Shown here: in pieces, positions 1 through 8,352 of the stretch
How positions within the stretch are numbered: the stretch's first letter is position 1
Layout: every line of letters begins with the position of its first letter
Assembly: GCA_040218045.1 (NCBI GenBank)
Contig: JAVJQA010000049.1
Span: 1 to 64,000, forward strand
DNA from: Marinoscillum sp040218045
Lineage (GTDB): Bacteria; Bacteroidota; Bacteroidia; Cytophagales; Cyclobacteriaceae
DNA: 64,000 bases
Direction of reading: 5' to 3'
Notes under the pieces: model-generated
What the model saw: the letters and a program-made list of their open reading frames with translations, nothing else
The model's database searches: none
Told to the model about the DNA's origin: nothing
Position numbers and translations under genes: made by a program

Positions 1-1
1 C

Positions 2-367
2 GAAAACAGGTCTGCGCGCAACCAAAGCCTTCGCCCAAAAAGCAATAGGAAAACAGGTGGACAGCCCGGTCACGAAGGTAGCACCTTGAAAATGAGTTCA
101 ACACCGAACCAGATCAAAGAAATGATACCAGGTTATTGCAACGCTTGTGGCAATGATTTGCGTGAGAAGGAAGCGATTCAGGTTTGGCAACAGAACAATC
201 ACCCGATAGAACTTTCAAGTAATGAAATGATGGATCAAAGATTAAATTATATCCATCAAAATCCTGTACGAGCTGGACTGGTTTATGAGCCAGAATATTA
301 TGTGTATTCTAGCGCCTTGGATTATAGCGGAAGTAAGGGATTATTAGATTTGGCCTTTATTGAATGA
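2..367 (+). pseudogene. Chimeric transposase remnant: IS66-type N-terminal piece fused to RAYT (Y1/REP transposase) C-terminal tail
   Basis: The frame is open from the window edge. Its first part reads KTGGQPGHEGSTLK and then GYCNACGNDL, which is the glycine-rich linker and first CxxC knuckle of IS66-family transposases. From about position 175 it switches in frame to NHPIEL, LNYIHQNPVRAGLV and YVYSSALDY, the typical C-terminal third of REP-associated tyrosine transposases (RAYT, Y1_Tnp). Neither half keeps a catalytic part: the IS66 DDE core is absent, and so are the RAYT HUH motif and catalytic tyrosine. An internal ATG at position 86 could give 93 residues, but a working protein is unlikely. 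The RAYT tail lies directly before a REP-like array, where RAYT genes normally sit. The switch point is placed by motif recognition only. Confidence 0.75.
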
Positions 368-375
368 TGGTGTAG

Positions 376-455
376 GAAGTTGGAAACTTCATGTTATTGG
401 TCAGATTCAGTTACAAACTGAATCTAGTAACTGGTTTCAGTTTGTAACTGAAACC
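376..455. repeat. REP-like array A: three stem-loops with 3-nt loops
   Basis: Three perfect inverted repeats lie in a row. The first has a 6-bp stem GAAGTT/AACTTC at 376-390. The second has a 10-bp stem AGATTCAGTT/AACTGAATCT with loop ACA at 403-425. The third has a 10-bp stem GGTTTCAGTT/AACTGAAACC with loop TGT at 433-455. The two large stems have complementary loops, so they behave like a REP pair in opposite orientation (BIME-like). Related stems recur near 18.1 kb and 21.1 kb. The array starts 8 bases after the RAYT remnant stops. Confidence 0.8.
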
Positions 456-554
456 GAATGATAAAGTCAAAGTCTTTGACTTTCTTGCCATATTTCAAAC
501 CTTTCTGGCAACAAGGAAACCACAGGATGATCGCCCTCGAAACTCCCCATATCT

Positions 555-580
555 TAGCTAGACTTGATTTCATCTAGCTA
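555..580 (+). promoter_or_regulatory. Leader hairpin immediately before the GH2 start
   Basis: A perfect 8-bp inverted repeat, TAGCTAGA and TCTAGCTA around a 10-base loop, ends 4 bases before the ATG at 585. It could be an operator or an mRNA hairpin that limits ribosome access. The function is inferred from position only. Confidence 0.4.
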
Positions 581-584
581 TTCA

Positions 585-3395
585 ATGACAACATCTAAAT
601 ACCTCCTTGCAATATTAATGGGTCTTGTGTGCTCCTCCCTGCATGCCCAACCTGAAACCATCACCCAATACCTTTCTGGGAAAGGTCACGGAGATGAAGT
701 GCTCTGGGACTTCAAACTTTCAGAGGGAAGGGGAAGTGGCGAGTGGACGAAAATTCACGTGCCATCCTGCTGGGAGCTGGAAGGTTTTGGTAAATATAAT
801 TACGGCCATGAGAAAGATAGCGCTCGCGGCAAAGAAGTAGGCTTTTACAAGCATTCATTTGAAGTGCCGGAATCATGGAAAGGGAAGCAAATCGAAATAG
901 TATTCGAAGGTTCAATGACCGATACTGAGGTGAAGGTCAATGGAAAGTTGGCTGGAGAAATTCATCAAGGGGCTTTTTATAGCTTTAGATATGACATTTC
1001 TAAACTAGTAAAATTTGGAGAACCCAACCTCCTGGAAGTAAAAGTGGCAAAGCACTCTGCGAATAAGTCCGTGAACATGGCTGAGCGGTATGCAGATTAC
1101 TGGGTTTTTGGAGGCGTATTTCGTCCGGTCTTTTTAGAGGTTAAGCCAAAGCAAAATATCAAGCGAGTGGCCATCGACGCTAAAGGTGATGGAGCTTTTC
1201 GCGCTGAGGTATGTGTAGAAAAGGCCGGAGCGTCGGATAAGATCACCGCACAGATTCTAACCCTCGATGGCCAACCCGTAGGAGAGCCTTTTACTAGTGC
1301 TGTTGGTAAAAAGGATTGCAAAATTCTTTTAGAAAGCAAAATCAACGGAATTAGAAACTGGAATCCTGAATTTCCTAATCTATACAAAGTAAAGCTTGAC
1401 CTTTATTCCAAAGGGGAATTGGAGCACACAACCACTGAGCGATTCGGGTTTCGAACGGTGGAAATAAGACAGAGAGACGGCATCTATGTCAATGGTGTCA
1501 AGGTCAAGTTTAAAGGTGTCAATCACCACTCTTTCTGGCCAGAGTCAGGCCGGACTACCAACAAACAAATGAGCATTGATGACCTCCTGCTGATGAAGGA
1601 GATGAACATGAATGCCGTCCGCACATCTCATTACCCTCCCGATGCGCATTTTCTGGATGCATGTGATTCGCTGGGCATGTTTGTGTTGGACGAGCTTGCC
1701 GGCTGGCACAATTATTACGATACGGAGATTGGGGAAAAGCTCGTTTTCGAAATGGTGACCCATGATGTAAACCATCCGTCTATAGTGATGTGGGACAATG
1801 GAAACGAAAGCGGCCATAACCCGGAACTGGATGAAGATTTTGGTAAATACGATCCCCAGAACCGGTTGGTGATCCATCCGTGGGAAGAATTTAATGGACT
1901 CTCTACGCAGCACTATCGCCAATATAACTATGGTGTGGGCACCTTCTGGCACGGATCTAACATTACGCTGCCTACTGAATTCTTACATGGACTTTATGAT
2001 GGCGGCTCTGGCGCCGGTCTGCACGATTACTGGGAGCTGATGTGGGACCTTCCGAAAGCAGCAGGTGGGTTCCTTTGGGTGTTTGCGGATGAAGGTGTAG
2101 TTCGCACTGACAGAAATGGTGAAGTCGATACTTATGGAAATAAAGCACCTGATGGTATAGTCAGTGCCTTTCATCAGAAGGAAGGGAGCTTTTATGCGAT
2201 AAAGGAAATATGGTCTCCGGTCAGGTTTACAGAGGAGGATATTACCCTTGCATTTGATGGTACAATCGAGGTTGAAAACAGGTATTTGTACACCAACTTA
2301 AAGCAATGCTCCTTCCGCTGGAAGTTGGTCGATTTAGGTGGGCCTAATGAAGATAATATTCTAGGTGAACAGTCAGGTGACATTGAGGCTATTTCCGTAG
2401 AGCCAAACCGAAAGGGAGAGTTAAAAGTAGACCTGCCAGGAAACTGGAAGGATTATGATATGCTTCAGCTTGCTGCCTATGGGTCCGGAGGTGAGGAGCT
2501 TTACACTCATAGCTGGCCGATTGCCTTGCCTGGGGATGTGATGATGGAAATTCAACCTACAGCGGTAAACAGTAAGGTGACCTATAAGGAAACAGGTGAT
2601 GCTTTCGAAATACAGGCAGGCTCAGTCACTTATACCATTGGTAAAACTGATGGCTTGCTCAAAAAGGTACTCAATCCAAATGGTGAAATACCATTCAATA
2701 ACGGTCCTTTCCTGAGTGCCGGTGAGGTTATTTTTAAAGGGATAGAAGTGGGACAGAATGATAGTCAATTGACACTGACATGTTCTTTTGATGAAAAGGA
2801 ATCCCGGATGAAAGAGTTTATCTGGACATTCCACCCAAGTGGGTTGGTCAATCTTGATATTTACTATTTTCCTGAGTTTTACGATGTGTATTTTGACTAC
2901 ATGGGCGTGAACTTTGATTATCCTGAAGAGCTGGTCACAGGAGTGAAATGGATGGGTGATGGGCCTTACAGGGTTTGGAAGAACAGAACCCAAGGGGCAG
3001 AGCTAGGCATACATCAAAAGGCCTATAACGATACCAAAACAGGGGTTTACCCTGTGGTCTATCCGGAGTTTAAAGGTTATCATGCCAATTTGTATTGGGC
3101 AAAAATCCTGTCAAAAGAACAATCCTTTCTAATAGGTACTTCGTCTGAAGATGTGTTTTTAAGGTTATTCACTCCGCGTCCGGATGATGATCCACGGGTG
3201 TCTCCGTCTTTCCCCAAAGGTGATATTTCGTTTATGCAGGCCATTCCGCCGATAGGCACCAGGACCAACGATCCCTGGAATATGGGGCCATCCGGAAAGA
3301 AAAACATGTTTTTCGATTATGGCCCATATGATTCCTGGAGAAAACGCTGCAAGATGTTGAAGCTGTATTTTGACTTTTCCAGCCGTATAGATTGA
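585..3395 (+). CDS. Glycoside hydrolase family 2 enzyme (beta-galactosidase/glucuronidase type), exported
   Basis: This retaining exo-glycosidase probably removes a beta-linked galactose, glucuronate or similar side-chain sugar from pectic oligosaccharides. I chose the ATG at 585 over an in-frame TTG at 564 because it gives a clean signal peptide ending LHAQ. The N-terminal jelly-roll sugar-binding domain (about 35-190) contains the VPSCWELEGFG motif. It is followed by an Ig-like domain and a TIM barrel with NAVRTSHYPPD. Glu408 (in WDNGNESG) fits the acid/base and Glu465 (in PTEFLHG) the nucleophile. The WDNGNES version differs from the usual W-S-L-G-N-E. About 300 further residues form C-terminal beta-sandwich domains. 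At 936 residues it has the long multidomain GH2 architecture. It stands alone, with about 1 kb of weakly coding DNA after it. Substrate is not known. Confidence 0.85.
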   Translation: MTTSKYLLAILMGLVCSSLHAQPETITQYLSGKGHGDEVLWDFKLSEGRGSGEWTKIHVPSCWELEGFGKYNYGHEKDSARGKEVGFYKHSFEVPESWKGKQIEIVFEGSMTDTEVKVNGKLAGEIHQGAFYSFRYDISKLVKFGEPNLLEVKVAKHSANKSVNMAERYADYWVFGGVFRPVFLEVKPKQNIKRVAIDAKGDGAFRAEVCVEKAGASDKITAQILTLDGQPVGEPFTSAVGKKDCKILLESKINGIRNWNPEFPNLYKVKLDLYSKGELEHTTTERFGFRTVEIRQRDGIYVNGVKVKFKGVNHHSFWPESGRTTNKQMSIDDLLLMKEMNMNAVRTSHYPPDAHFLDACDSLGMFVLDELAGWHNYYDTEIGEKLVFEMVTHDVNHPSIVMWDNGNESGHNPELDEDFGKYDPQNRLVIHPWEEFNGLSTQHYRQYNYGVGTFWHGSNITLPTEFLHGLYDGGSGAGLHDYWELMWDLPKAAGGFLWVFADEGVVRTDRNGEVDTYGNKAPDGIVSAFHQKEGSFYAIKEIWSPVRFTEEDITLAFDGTIEVENRYLYTNLKQCSFRWKLVDLGGPNEDNILGEQSGDIEAISVEPNRKGELKVDLPGNWKDYDMLQLAAYGSGGEELYTHSWPIALPGDVMMEIQPTAVNSKVTYKETGDAFEIQAGSVTYTIGKTDGLLKKVLNPNGEIPFNNGPFLSAGEVIFKGIEVGQNDSQLTLTCSFDEKESRMKEFIWTFHPSGLVNLDIYYFPEFYDVYFDYMGVNFDYPEELVTGVKWMGDGPYRVWKNRTQGAELGIHQKAYNDTKTGVYPVVYPEFKGYHANLYWAKILSKEQSFLIGTSSEDVFLRLFTPRPDDDPRVSPSFPKGDISFMQAIPPIGTRTNDPWNMGPSGKKNMFFDYGPYDSWRKRCKMLKLYFDFSSRID

Positions 3396-4487
3396 GGAGT
3401 TGTGTATTGCCGTTTAACCTTTGAGGGAAATCGGTGATGTGATGACTATAAGCTATTTTACACTAATTGGTAAAAAAGGATTTCCGACTTCAATAAGTCT
3501 TGTTTGATTTTGTAGATGTTATTTCACTCCTATATGTTCTATAGCCCCTCTTGAGCGAATAATATATTGCTGTACATTAACAATCATAATTATAACATAA
3601 CAGGTCTGTTGGTCAATGAACTTTGTTTCGATACTAATAGCTACAAGATGTTTTTCTTTTAGCTCCTAGCGTATGGCTACTGCCGTTCTACTAGATACTA
3701 TTATGTAGTATGATATTCTTTTATGAAAAAAATCTATTAATTAACTATTATAGCTAGTTTAGCGTTAACTAAATAAAGAATCTATTATGTCCAACATCAC
3801 TATTGAGCAAATAGAAAAACTTCTAGATTTAAAACTAGAACCTATTGTTAAGGAACTAAAAGTAATATCAGCTAATCTTAATGATCTCAGAGAGGGAAGC
3901 TGGTTATGGAAATCTTGAAGGTAAATTCACCATCCATAAAAAAGAAGACCCAAAAGAAATGTGAAAATCTTTAATTTATAGCGTTTCTTACGCTAAATTA
4001 TAGATTTGAAGGGAATCCTGCCCAACTATAAAAAGAAATATCAAAGAAATATTTTAGTATTGCCCTTTCTCACCATTCTTTCATTCTCCATCCATTTTAC
4101 CTTTTGGATTGCATTCTATTCTTTTTTGAGTTTTTGATTGAATACTGATAATCCCCTACTTCCTTGAATTGAATTTTGAAGCCCTTCAAAAGACTCAGGA
4201 AAATTAATAACCAATGATAATCTCACCCTCAAGCCATTATTCCAGATAGGTGTTCTTATAACATAGGTTGACCAAAATCTGTTATCAGATACTGATGCTG
4301 TCTTTTCTTCCGTTTATCGTCAAGTGTAGCAAGCCCAAGCCGATTGAGGGCAATTGCATTGTCCTCTTAAACTTTGAGAAACACCTGAGATGTGGTTTTC
4401 TCATTTCCGTCAAGGATACAGCAGGACGCTTTTTGCTGCTAACAAACCTACATTCGATTAAAATTTAAATAGTAATCCCCGAAATTG
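3396..4487. other. AT-rich stretch with no convincing large gene
   Basis: About 1.1 kb separates the GH2 gene from the BNR gene. It holds a 43-residue open frame (listed separately) and, at about 3972-4006, an imperfect inverted repeat with TAGCG and CGCTA arms. A 66-codon frame from a TTG at 4268 has a hydrophobic N-terminus (internal ATG at 4295) but no recognisable domain, and I do not call it a gene. No promoter could be assigned firmly. The low GC and empty coding content suggest decayed or inserted DNA. Confidence 0.5.
3787..3918 (+). CDS. Small hypothetical protein, 43 aa, predicted helical
   Basis: The ATG frame encodes a short, charged, mostly helical peptide with heptad-like spacing of I and L (IEQIEKLLDLKLEPIVKEL). 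It ends in SWLWKS. It has no signal peptide and no recognised family. It lies alone in an AT-rich gap, with an inverted repeat about 55-90 bases downstream. It could be a real small coiled-coil protein or the remains of a mobile-element accessory gene. Confidence 0.3.
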   Translation: MSNITIEQIEKLLDLKLEPIVKELKVISANLNDLREGSWLWKS

Positions 4488-5612
4488 ATGACCAACAAGC
4501 TTAACTACCTTTTTTGTCTGGCTGTAATTGCCATTTTTTCAAGTTGTCAAGACAAATCTCGTACCGACTGGAAGAGTGGAATACTGGTTGACGAGTTCGT
4601 ATATGACACAGCCTCATTTCCTCAATGTCATGCCTCTACAATCGAAGAGACCACTGACGGTACTTTGATTACCGCTTTTTTTGGTGGTACGAAGGAGCGA
4701 AACCCTGATGTATGCATTTGGGTATGCCGCAAGGAAAATGGCGAATGGACTGACCCACAAATGGTAGCAGAGGGATTTATGGAAGGCGACTCAACGAGAT
4801 ATCCTACCTGGAACCCGGTTCTTTACCAAGTGCCGGAGGGAGATTTGATGTTATTCTACAAAATTGGTCCACACCCATCTACTTGGTTGGGGTTTTATAG
4901 AACCTCTGCTGATGGTGGCAAGACCTGGTCTGAGCAAATTCAGCTACCAGACAGTTTGATCGGTCCTGTTAAGAACAAGCCTGTATTGCTGGAAAATGGT
5001 ACGCTCATCGCTGGCAGTAGTACTGAAGGTGATGGCTGGAAAGTACACTTTGAGACTACAGATGATTTTGGCAAGACATGGTCTAAAATAGGCCCAATCC
5101 ATCAGGGAGAAAAATATGGAGATCATGATGTGATCCAGCCGAGCATACTAAAGCATGGCAATGGCAAACTCCAGATGGTAGGTAGAAGTAAAAGCAGAAG
5201 GCTGGCTACTGCATGGTCAGAGGATTATGGTCAGACCTGGTCTGAAGTGGATACGCTTTCTCTTCCGCAAAACAACTCAGGAACTGATGCCGTGACGATG
5301 AAGGACGGTCGTCATGTGCTGGTGTATAACCACACGCTGGATCCTGATGGACATTACAAAGGGCCAAGAACCCCACTTCATGTGTCCGTATCTGACGATG
5401 GTATCAACTGGTCGGCGGCTTTGATTCTTGAAGATTCCCCAATTAGCCAGTATTCATATCCATCCATCATTCAAACTTCTGATGGGATGCTGCATGTGGT
5501 TTATACCTGGAGGCGATTGAAAATCAAGCATGTGAAAATTGACCCTTCACAGCTGGAACTGACACCAATCAAGTCTGTAGATTGGCCATCGCTTTCTGCA
5601 AACGCTGAGTAG
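4488..5612 (+). CDS. BNR/Asp-box beta-propeller lipoprotein (sialidase-like fold)
   Basis: This is a 374-residue lipoprotein; the signal peptide ends FSSCQ. The body is a six-bladed propeller marked by Asp-boxes: SADGGKTW, TTDDFGKTW, SEDYGQTW and SDDGINW. It belongs to the BNR_2-type group usually labelled exo-alpha-sialidase. The N-terminal RIP motif of classical sialidases is not visible; GGTKERNPDVCIW stands there instead. Homologues of this type are common in rhamnogalacturonan loci, so an unknown glycosidase on pectin side chains is more likely than a true sialidase. I used the ATG at 4488; a TTG lies one codon earlier. The rhamnosidase gene starts 16 bases after its stop, which supports one operon. 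Confidence 0.8.
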   Translation: MTNKLNYLFCLAVIAIFSSCQDKSRTDWKSGILVDEFVYDTASFPQCHASTIEETTDGTLITAFFGGTKERNPDVCIWVCRKENGEWTDPQMVAEGFMEGDSTRYPTWNPVLYQVPEGDLMLFYKIGPHPSTWLGFYRTSADGGKTWSEQIQLPDSLIGPVKNKPVLLENGTLIAGSSTEGDGWKVHFETTDDFGKTWSKIGPIHQGEKYGDHDVIQPSILKHGNGKLQMVGRSKSRRLATAWSEDYGQTWSEVDTLSLPQNNSGTDAVTMKDGRHVLVYNHTLDPDGHYKGPRTPLHVSVSDDGINWSAALILEDSPISQYSYPSIIQTSDGMLHVVYTWRRLKIKHVKIDPSQLELTPIKSVDWPSLSANAE

Positions 5613-5628
5613 ACGGTTCTCACGACTC

Positions 5629-8352
5629 GTGAAATGCTTGCTTAACATATCGTTTTACCTATTAGTCCTGATTGCGGGGATAAGTTCCTGTGACAGTTCG
5701 GTTTTGAAAATTTCTAAAATCACGACTGAGCATATGGAAACTCCTTATGGAATTTCCGGGAATCCTTGTTTTGGTTGGCAGCTAGACTCAAATGGAAAAG
5801 GGGCTACTCAGTCGGCTTATCAGGTAGTAGTGACCAGTAATCAGAAAGAGGTTTGGAACTCGGGTAAGGTGATTTCCGACCAAAGTCAGCTGATTCGATA
5901 TGATGGCAATGATTTGCTACCTGGAGAACGCTATGTTATCCAGTTGTCAGTTTGGGATCAGTCGGATCAGGAAGTCAAAACATCATCATGGTTTGAAACT
6001 GCTCCTGAAAAGCTCCAGGGACAATGGATTGGAGCTATAACCCGAGCAGAGTCCAATCTCCCGAAGGGCCGAGGTTGGCATTCTCCATCTCTTAAGAAGA
6101 ACCGGGAGTTCTATGATAGCATTCCTGAGCAGGCCAAGCGATCCATCATGTTGCGTAAAGAAGTAATGCTTCAAAAAGAGATTAGAAAAGCAAGGATCCA
6201 CATTTCAGGATTGGGGCACTATGAATTGAGCTTGAACGGTAAAAAGGTAGGGAATAGTGAGTTTGCTCCGCTTTGGACTGATTATGATCAGTCGGTTTTC
6301 TATAATACTTATGATGTTACCAATTCTCTCCAAACCACGGATAATGCCATTGGAGTGATGCTTGGCAATGGCATGTACAACGTGATAGGTGACCGCTATC
6401 GAAAGTTTTGGGTGAGTTTTGGGCCACCTACTTTACTCTTCCAACTCAATCTCGAATACGAGGATGGATCCAAAGAGGTCATCAAGTCAGATGAAAGTTG
6501 GAAATATGCACCGAGTCCGATCACGTTCAACGACATTTTTGGTGGAGAAGATTACAATGCCCAATTGGAACAAGAAGGATGGAATACTACTGATTTCGAT
6601 GATTCTGAGTGGAAGGCTGTTGTTGTTCAGGAAGCACCAAAAGGGACTTTAAAACCTCAATTAGCGCCAGCCGTGAAAATTCAAAAAGCACATGAAGTTG
6701 TGGAGTACAAGCAGGTGGATTCATCCACTTATGTATTTAATATGAAGCAAAATCTGGCTGGATTTCCTTCAATCAGAGTAAAAGGAAAAGCGGGAACCAA
6801 AATCAAATTGATTGTTGGGGAGCGCATCAATGAGGAAGGATATGTAACGCAAAAGAGTACTGGCGGGCCTCATTATTATGAGTATACCTTGAAGGGTGAG
6901 GGAGTAGAAGAATGGCAGCCAAGATTTAGCTATTACGGTTATCAGTATATCCAGGCGGAAGGTGTAAGCTATAAAGGAGATGACCAATCAGAGCTTCCAG
7001 AGCTTGTTGACCTGAAGTCCAGTTTCATCTATGCTGATGCAGAACCGATTGGCTCATTTGAGTGCTCCAATGAGATTTTCACCAAAACCCATCACTTGAT
7101 CAATAATGCAATCAAAAGCAATATGCAGGCAGTTTTTACAGATTGTCCTCACCGCGAAAAGCTAGGTTGGATTGAGGAGATTCATCTCAATGGGCCGGGA
7201 TTGCTTTACAATTATGATCTGACCCAATCTTTAGCCAAATCCGTGATGGACATGGCTGATGCGCAAAGAGAAAATGGACTAGTGCCCAATATCGCACCGG
7301 AGTATGTTGACTTTTCGAAGGAATCATGGGGAGCGGATTTTACGGATTCACCGGAGTGGGGAGCTGCGGTGGTGATGGTGCCATGGCAGTATTATGAGTT
7401 CTATGGGGATGATCAGCTGATTCGGGATTACTATCCGGTCATGAGGGATTACGTGGATTACCTGACGACAAGAGCGGATAGTGGAATCGTGTCGCATGGC
7501 TTGGGTGATTGGTATGACTATGGCGAGCATGGCGCTGGATATGGTAAGAACAGCCCCATTTCCATTTCTGCTACTTCTCATTATTACCTGTGTATCATGA
7601 AGCTTTTGGCTGCAGCCAAATTGGTTGGGAATGATGCCGATATCAAAAAGTATCAGGCATTGGCTCAGGAAATTAAAACTGCTTTTAACCGAGAGTTTTA
7701 TAATAAAGAAACCAATCAATACGCTACCGGAAGTCAGTTCAGCAATGCTGCGGCTATCTATCTGGATTTGGTAGAACGGGAAAACCGACAAAGGGTGCTT
7801 GATAATCTTGTAGCTGACATCAAGGCACACGGAAATCGATTGACGACCGGAGATGTGGGCAACCGCTACTTATTTCAAACCCTGGCTGATAATGGGTTGA
7901 ATGATTTGTTGTTTGAAATGATGAATCACTATGAGGCGCCGGGTTACGGGTTTCAGGTGAAATATGGACTAACCACACTCACAGAGCAGTGGGATCCTGA
8001 GCGGGGAAACTCCTGGAATCACTTTATGCTTGGTCAGATAGAGGAGTGGTTTTTTAAGTCATTGGCGGGTATTAAGCCCGATCCTGATAAGCCAGGATTT
8101 AAGCAATTCTTCATTGAGCCAGAACTGGCTGGAGATCTCACTTTTGTGAATGCGAGCACAGCATCCCTTTATGGAGAAATCTCAGTGAATTGGAAAATTG
8201 AAGATGATCAATTCAATATCAATATCGCTGTTCCTGTAAACTCCACGGCTACATTCGTACTGCCGGAAGAGATTAAAGCTGAAGAGAGATCTGTTCAGCT
8301 CGTTTCTGGTAATCATTCTTTGTCCTACTCACTAAAACGCCCCGGTTCATGA
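5629..8352 (+). CDS. Alpha-L-rhamnosidase, GH78, lipoprotein
   Basis: This inverting enzyme removes terminal alpha-L-rhamnose, fitting rhamnogalacturonan turnover. The 907 residues contain a lipoprotein signal (GISSC), N-terminal beta-sandwich domains, an (alpha/alpha)6 barrel and a C-terminal beta domain. The signature DCPHREKLGW begins at Asp505, with Glu510 and then Glu517, where many GH78 enzymes have Asp. Glu786 in LTEQWDPE matches the catalytic base region. The start is GTG, since no in-frame ATG lies near the signal peptide. It overlaps the next gene by 4 bases (ATGA), a typical translational coupling. Confidence 0.93.
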   Translation: MKCLLNISFYLLVLIAGISSCDSSVLKISKITTEHMETPYGISGNPCFGWQLDSNGKGATQSAYQVVVTSNQKEVWNSGKVISDQSQLIRYDGNDLLPGERYVIQLSVWDQSDQEVKTSSWFETAPEKLQGQWIGAITRAESNLPKGRGWHSPSLKKNREFYDSIPEQAKRSIMLRKEVMLQKEIRKARIHISGLGHYELSLNGKKVGNSEFAPLWTDYDQSVFYNTYDVTNSLQTTDNAIGVMLGNGMYNVIGDRYRKFWVSFGPPTLLFQLNLEYEDGSKEVIKSDESWKYAPSPITFNDIFGGEDYNAQLEQEGWNTTDFDDSEWKAVVVQEAPKGTLKPQLAPAVKIQKAHEVVEYKQVDSSTYVFNMKQNLAGFPSIRVKGKAGTKIKLIVGERINEEGYVTQKSTGGPHYYEYTLKGEGVEEWQPRFSYYGYQYIQAEGVSYKGDDQSELPELVDLKSSFIYADAEPIGSFECSNEIFTKTHHLINNAIKSNMQAVFTDCPHREKLGWIEEIHLNGPGLLYNYDLTQSLAKSVMDMADAQRENGLVPNIAPEYVDFSKESWGADFTDSPEWGAAVVMVPWQYYEFYGDDQLIRDYYPVMRDYVDYLTTRADSGIVSHGLGDWYDYGEHGAGYGKNSPISISATSHYYLCIMKLLAAAKLVGNDADIKKYQALAQEIKTAFNREFYNKETNQYATGSQFSNAAAIYLDLVERENRQRVLDNLVADIKAHGNRLTTGDVGNRYLFQTLADNGLNDLLFEMMNHYEAPGYGFQVKYGLTTLTEQWDPERGNSWNHFMLGQIEEWFFKSLAGIKPDPDKPGFKQFFIEPELAGDLTFVNASTASLYGEISVNWKIEDDQFNINIAVPVNSTATFVLPEEIKAEERSVQLVSGNHSLSYSLKRPGS

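Noticed and set aside
4268..4468. 66-codon frame with hydrophobic start before the BNR gene
   Set aside because: TTG start, no recognisable domain and no conserved lipobox; kept only as a note in the gap entry.
4488..5612. Classical sialidase
   Set aside because: The Asp-boxes fit the fold, but the RIP motif is missing and the context is pectin.
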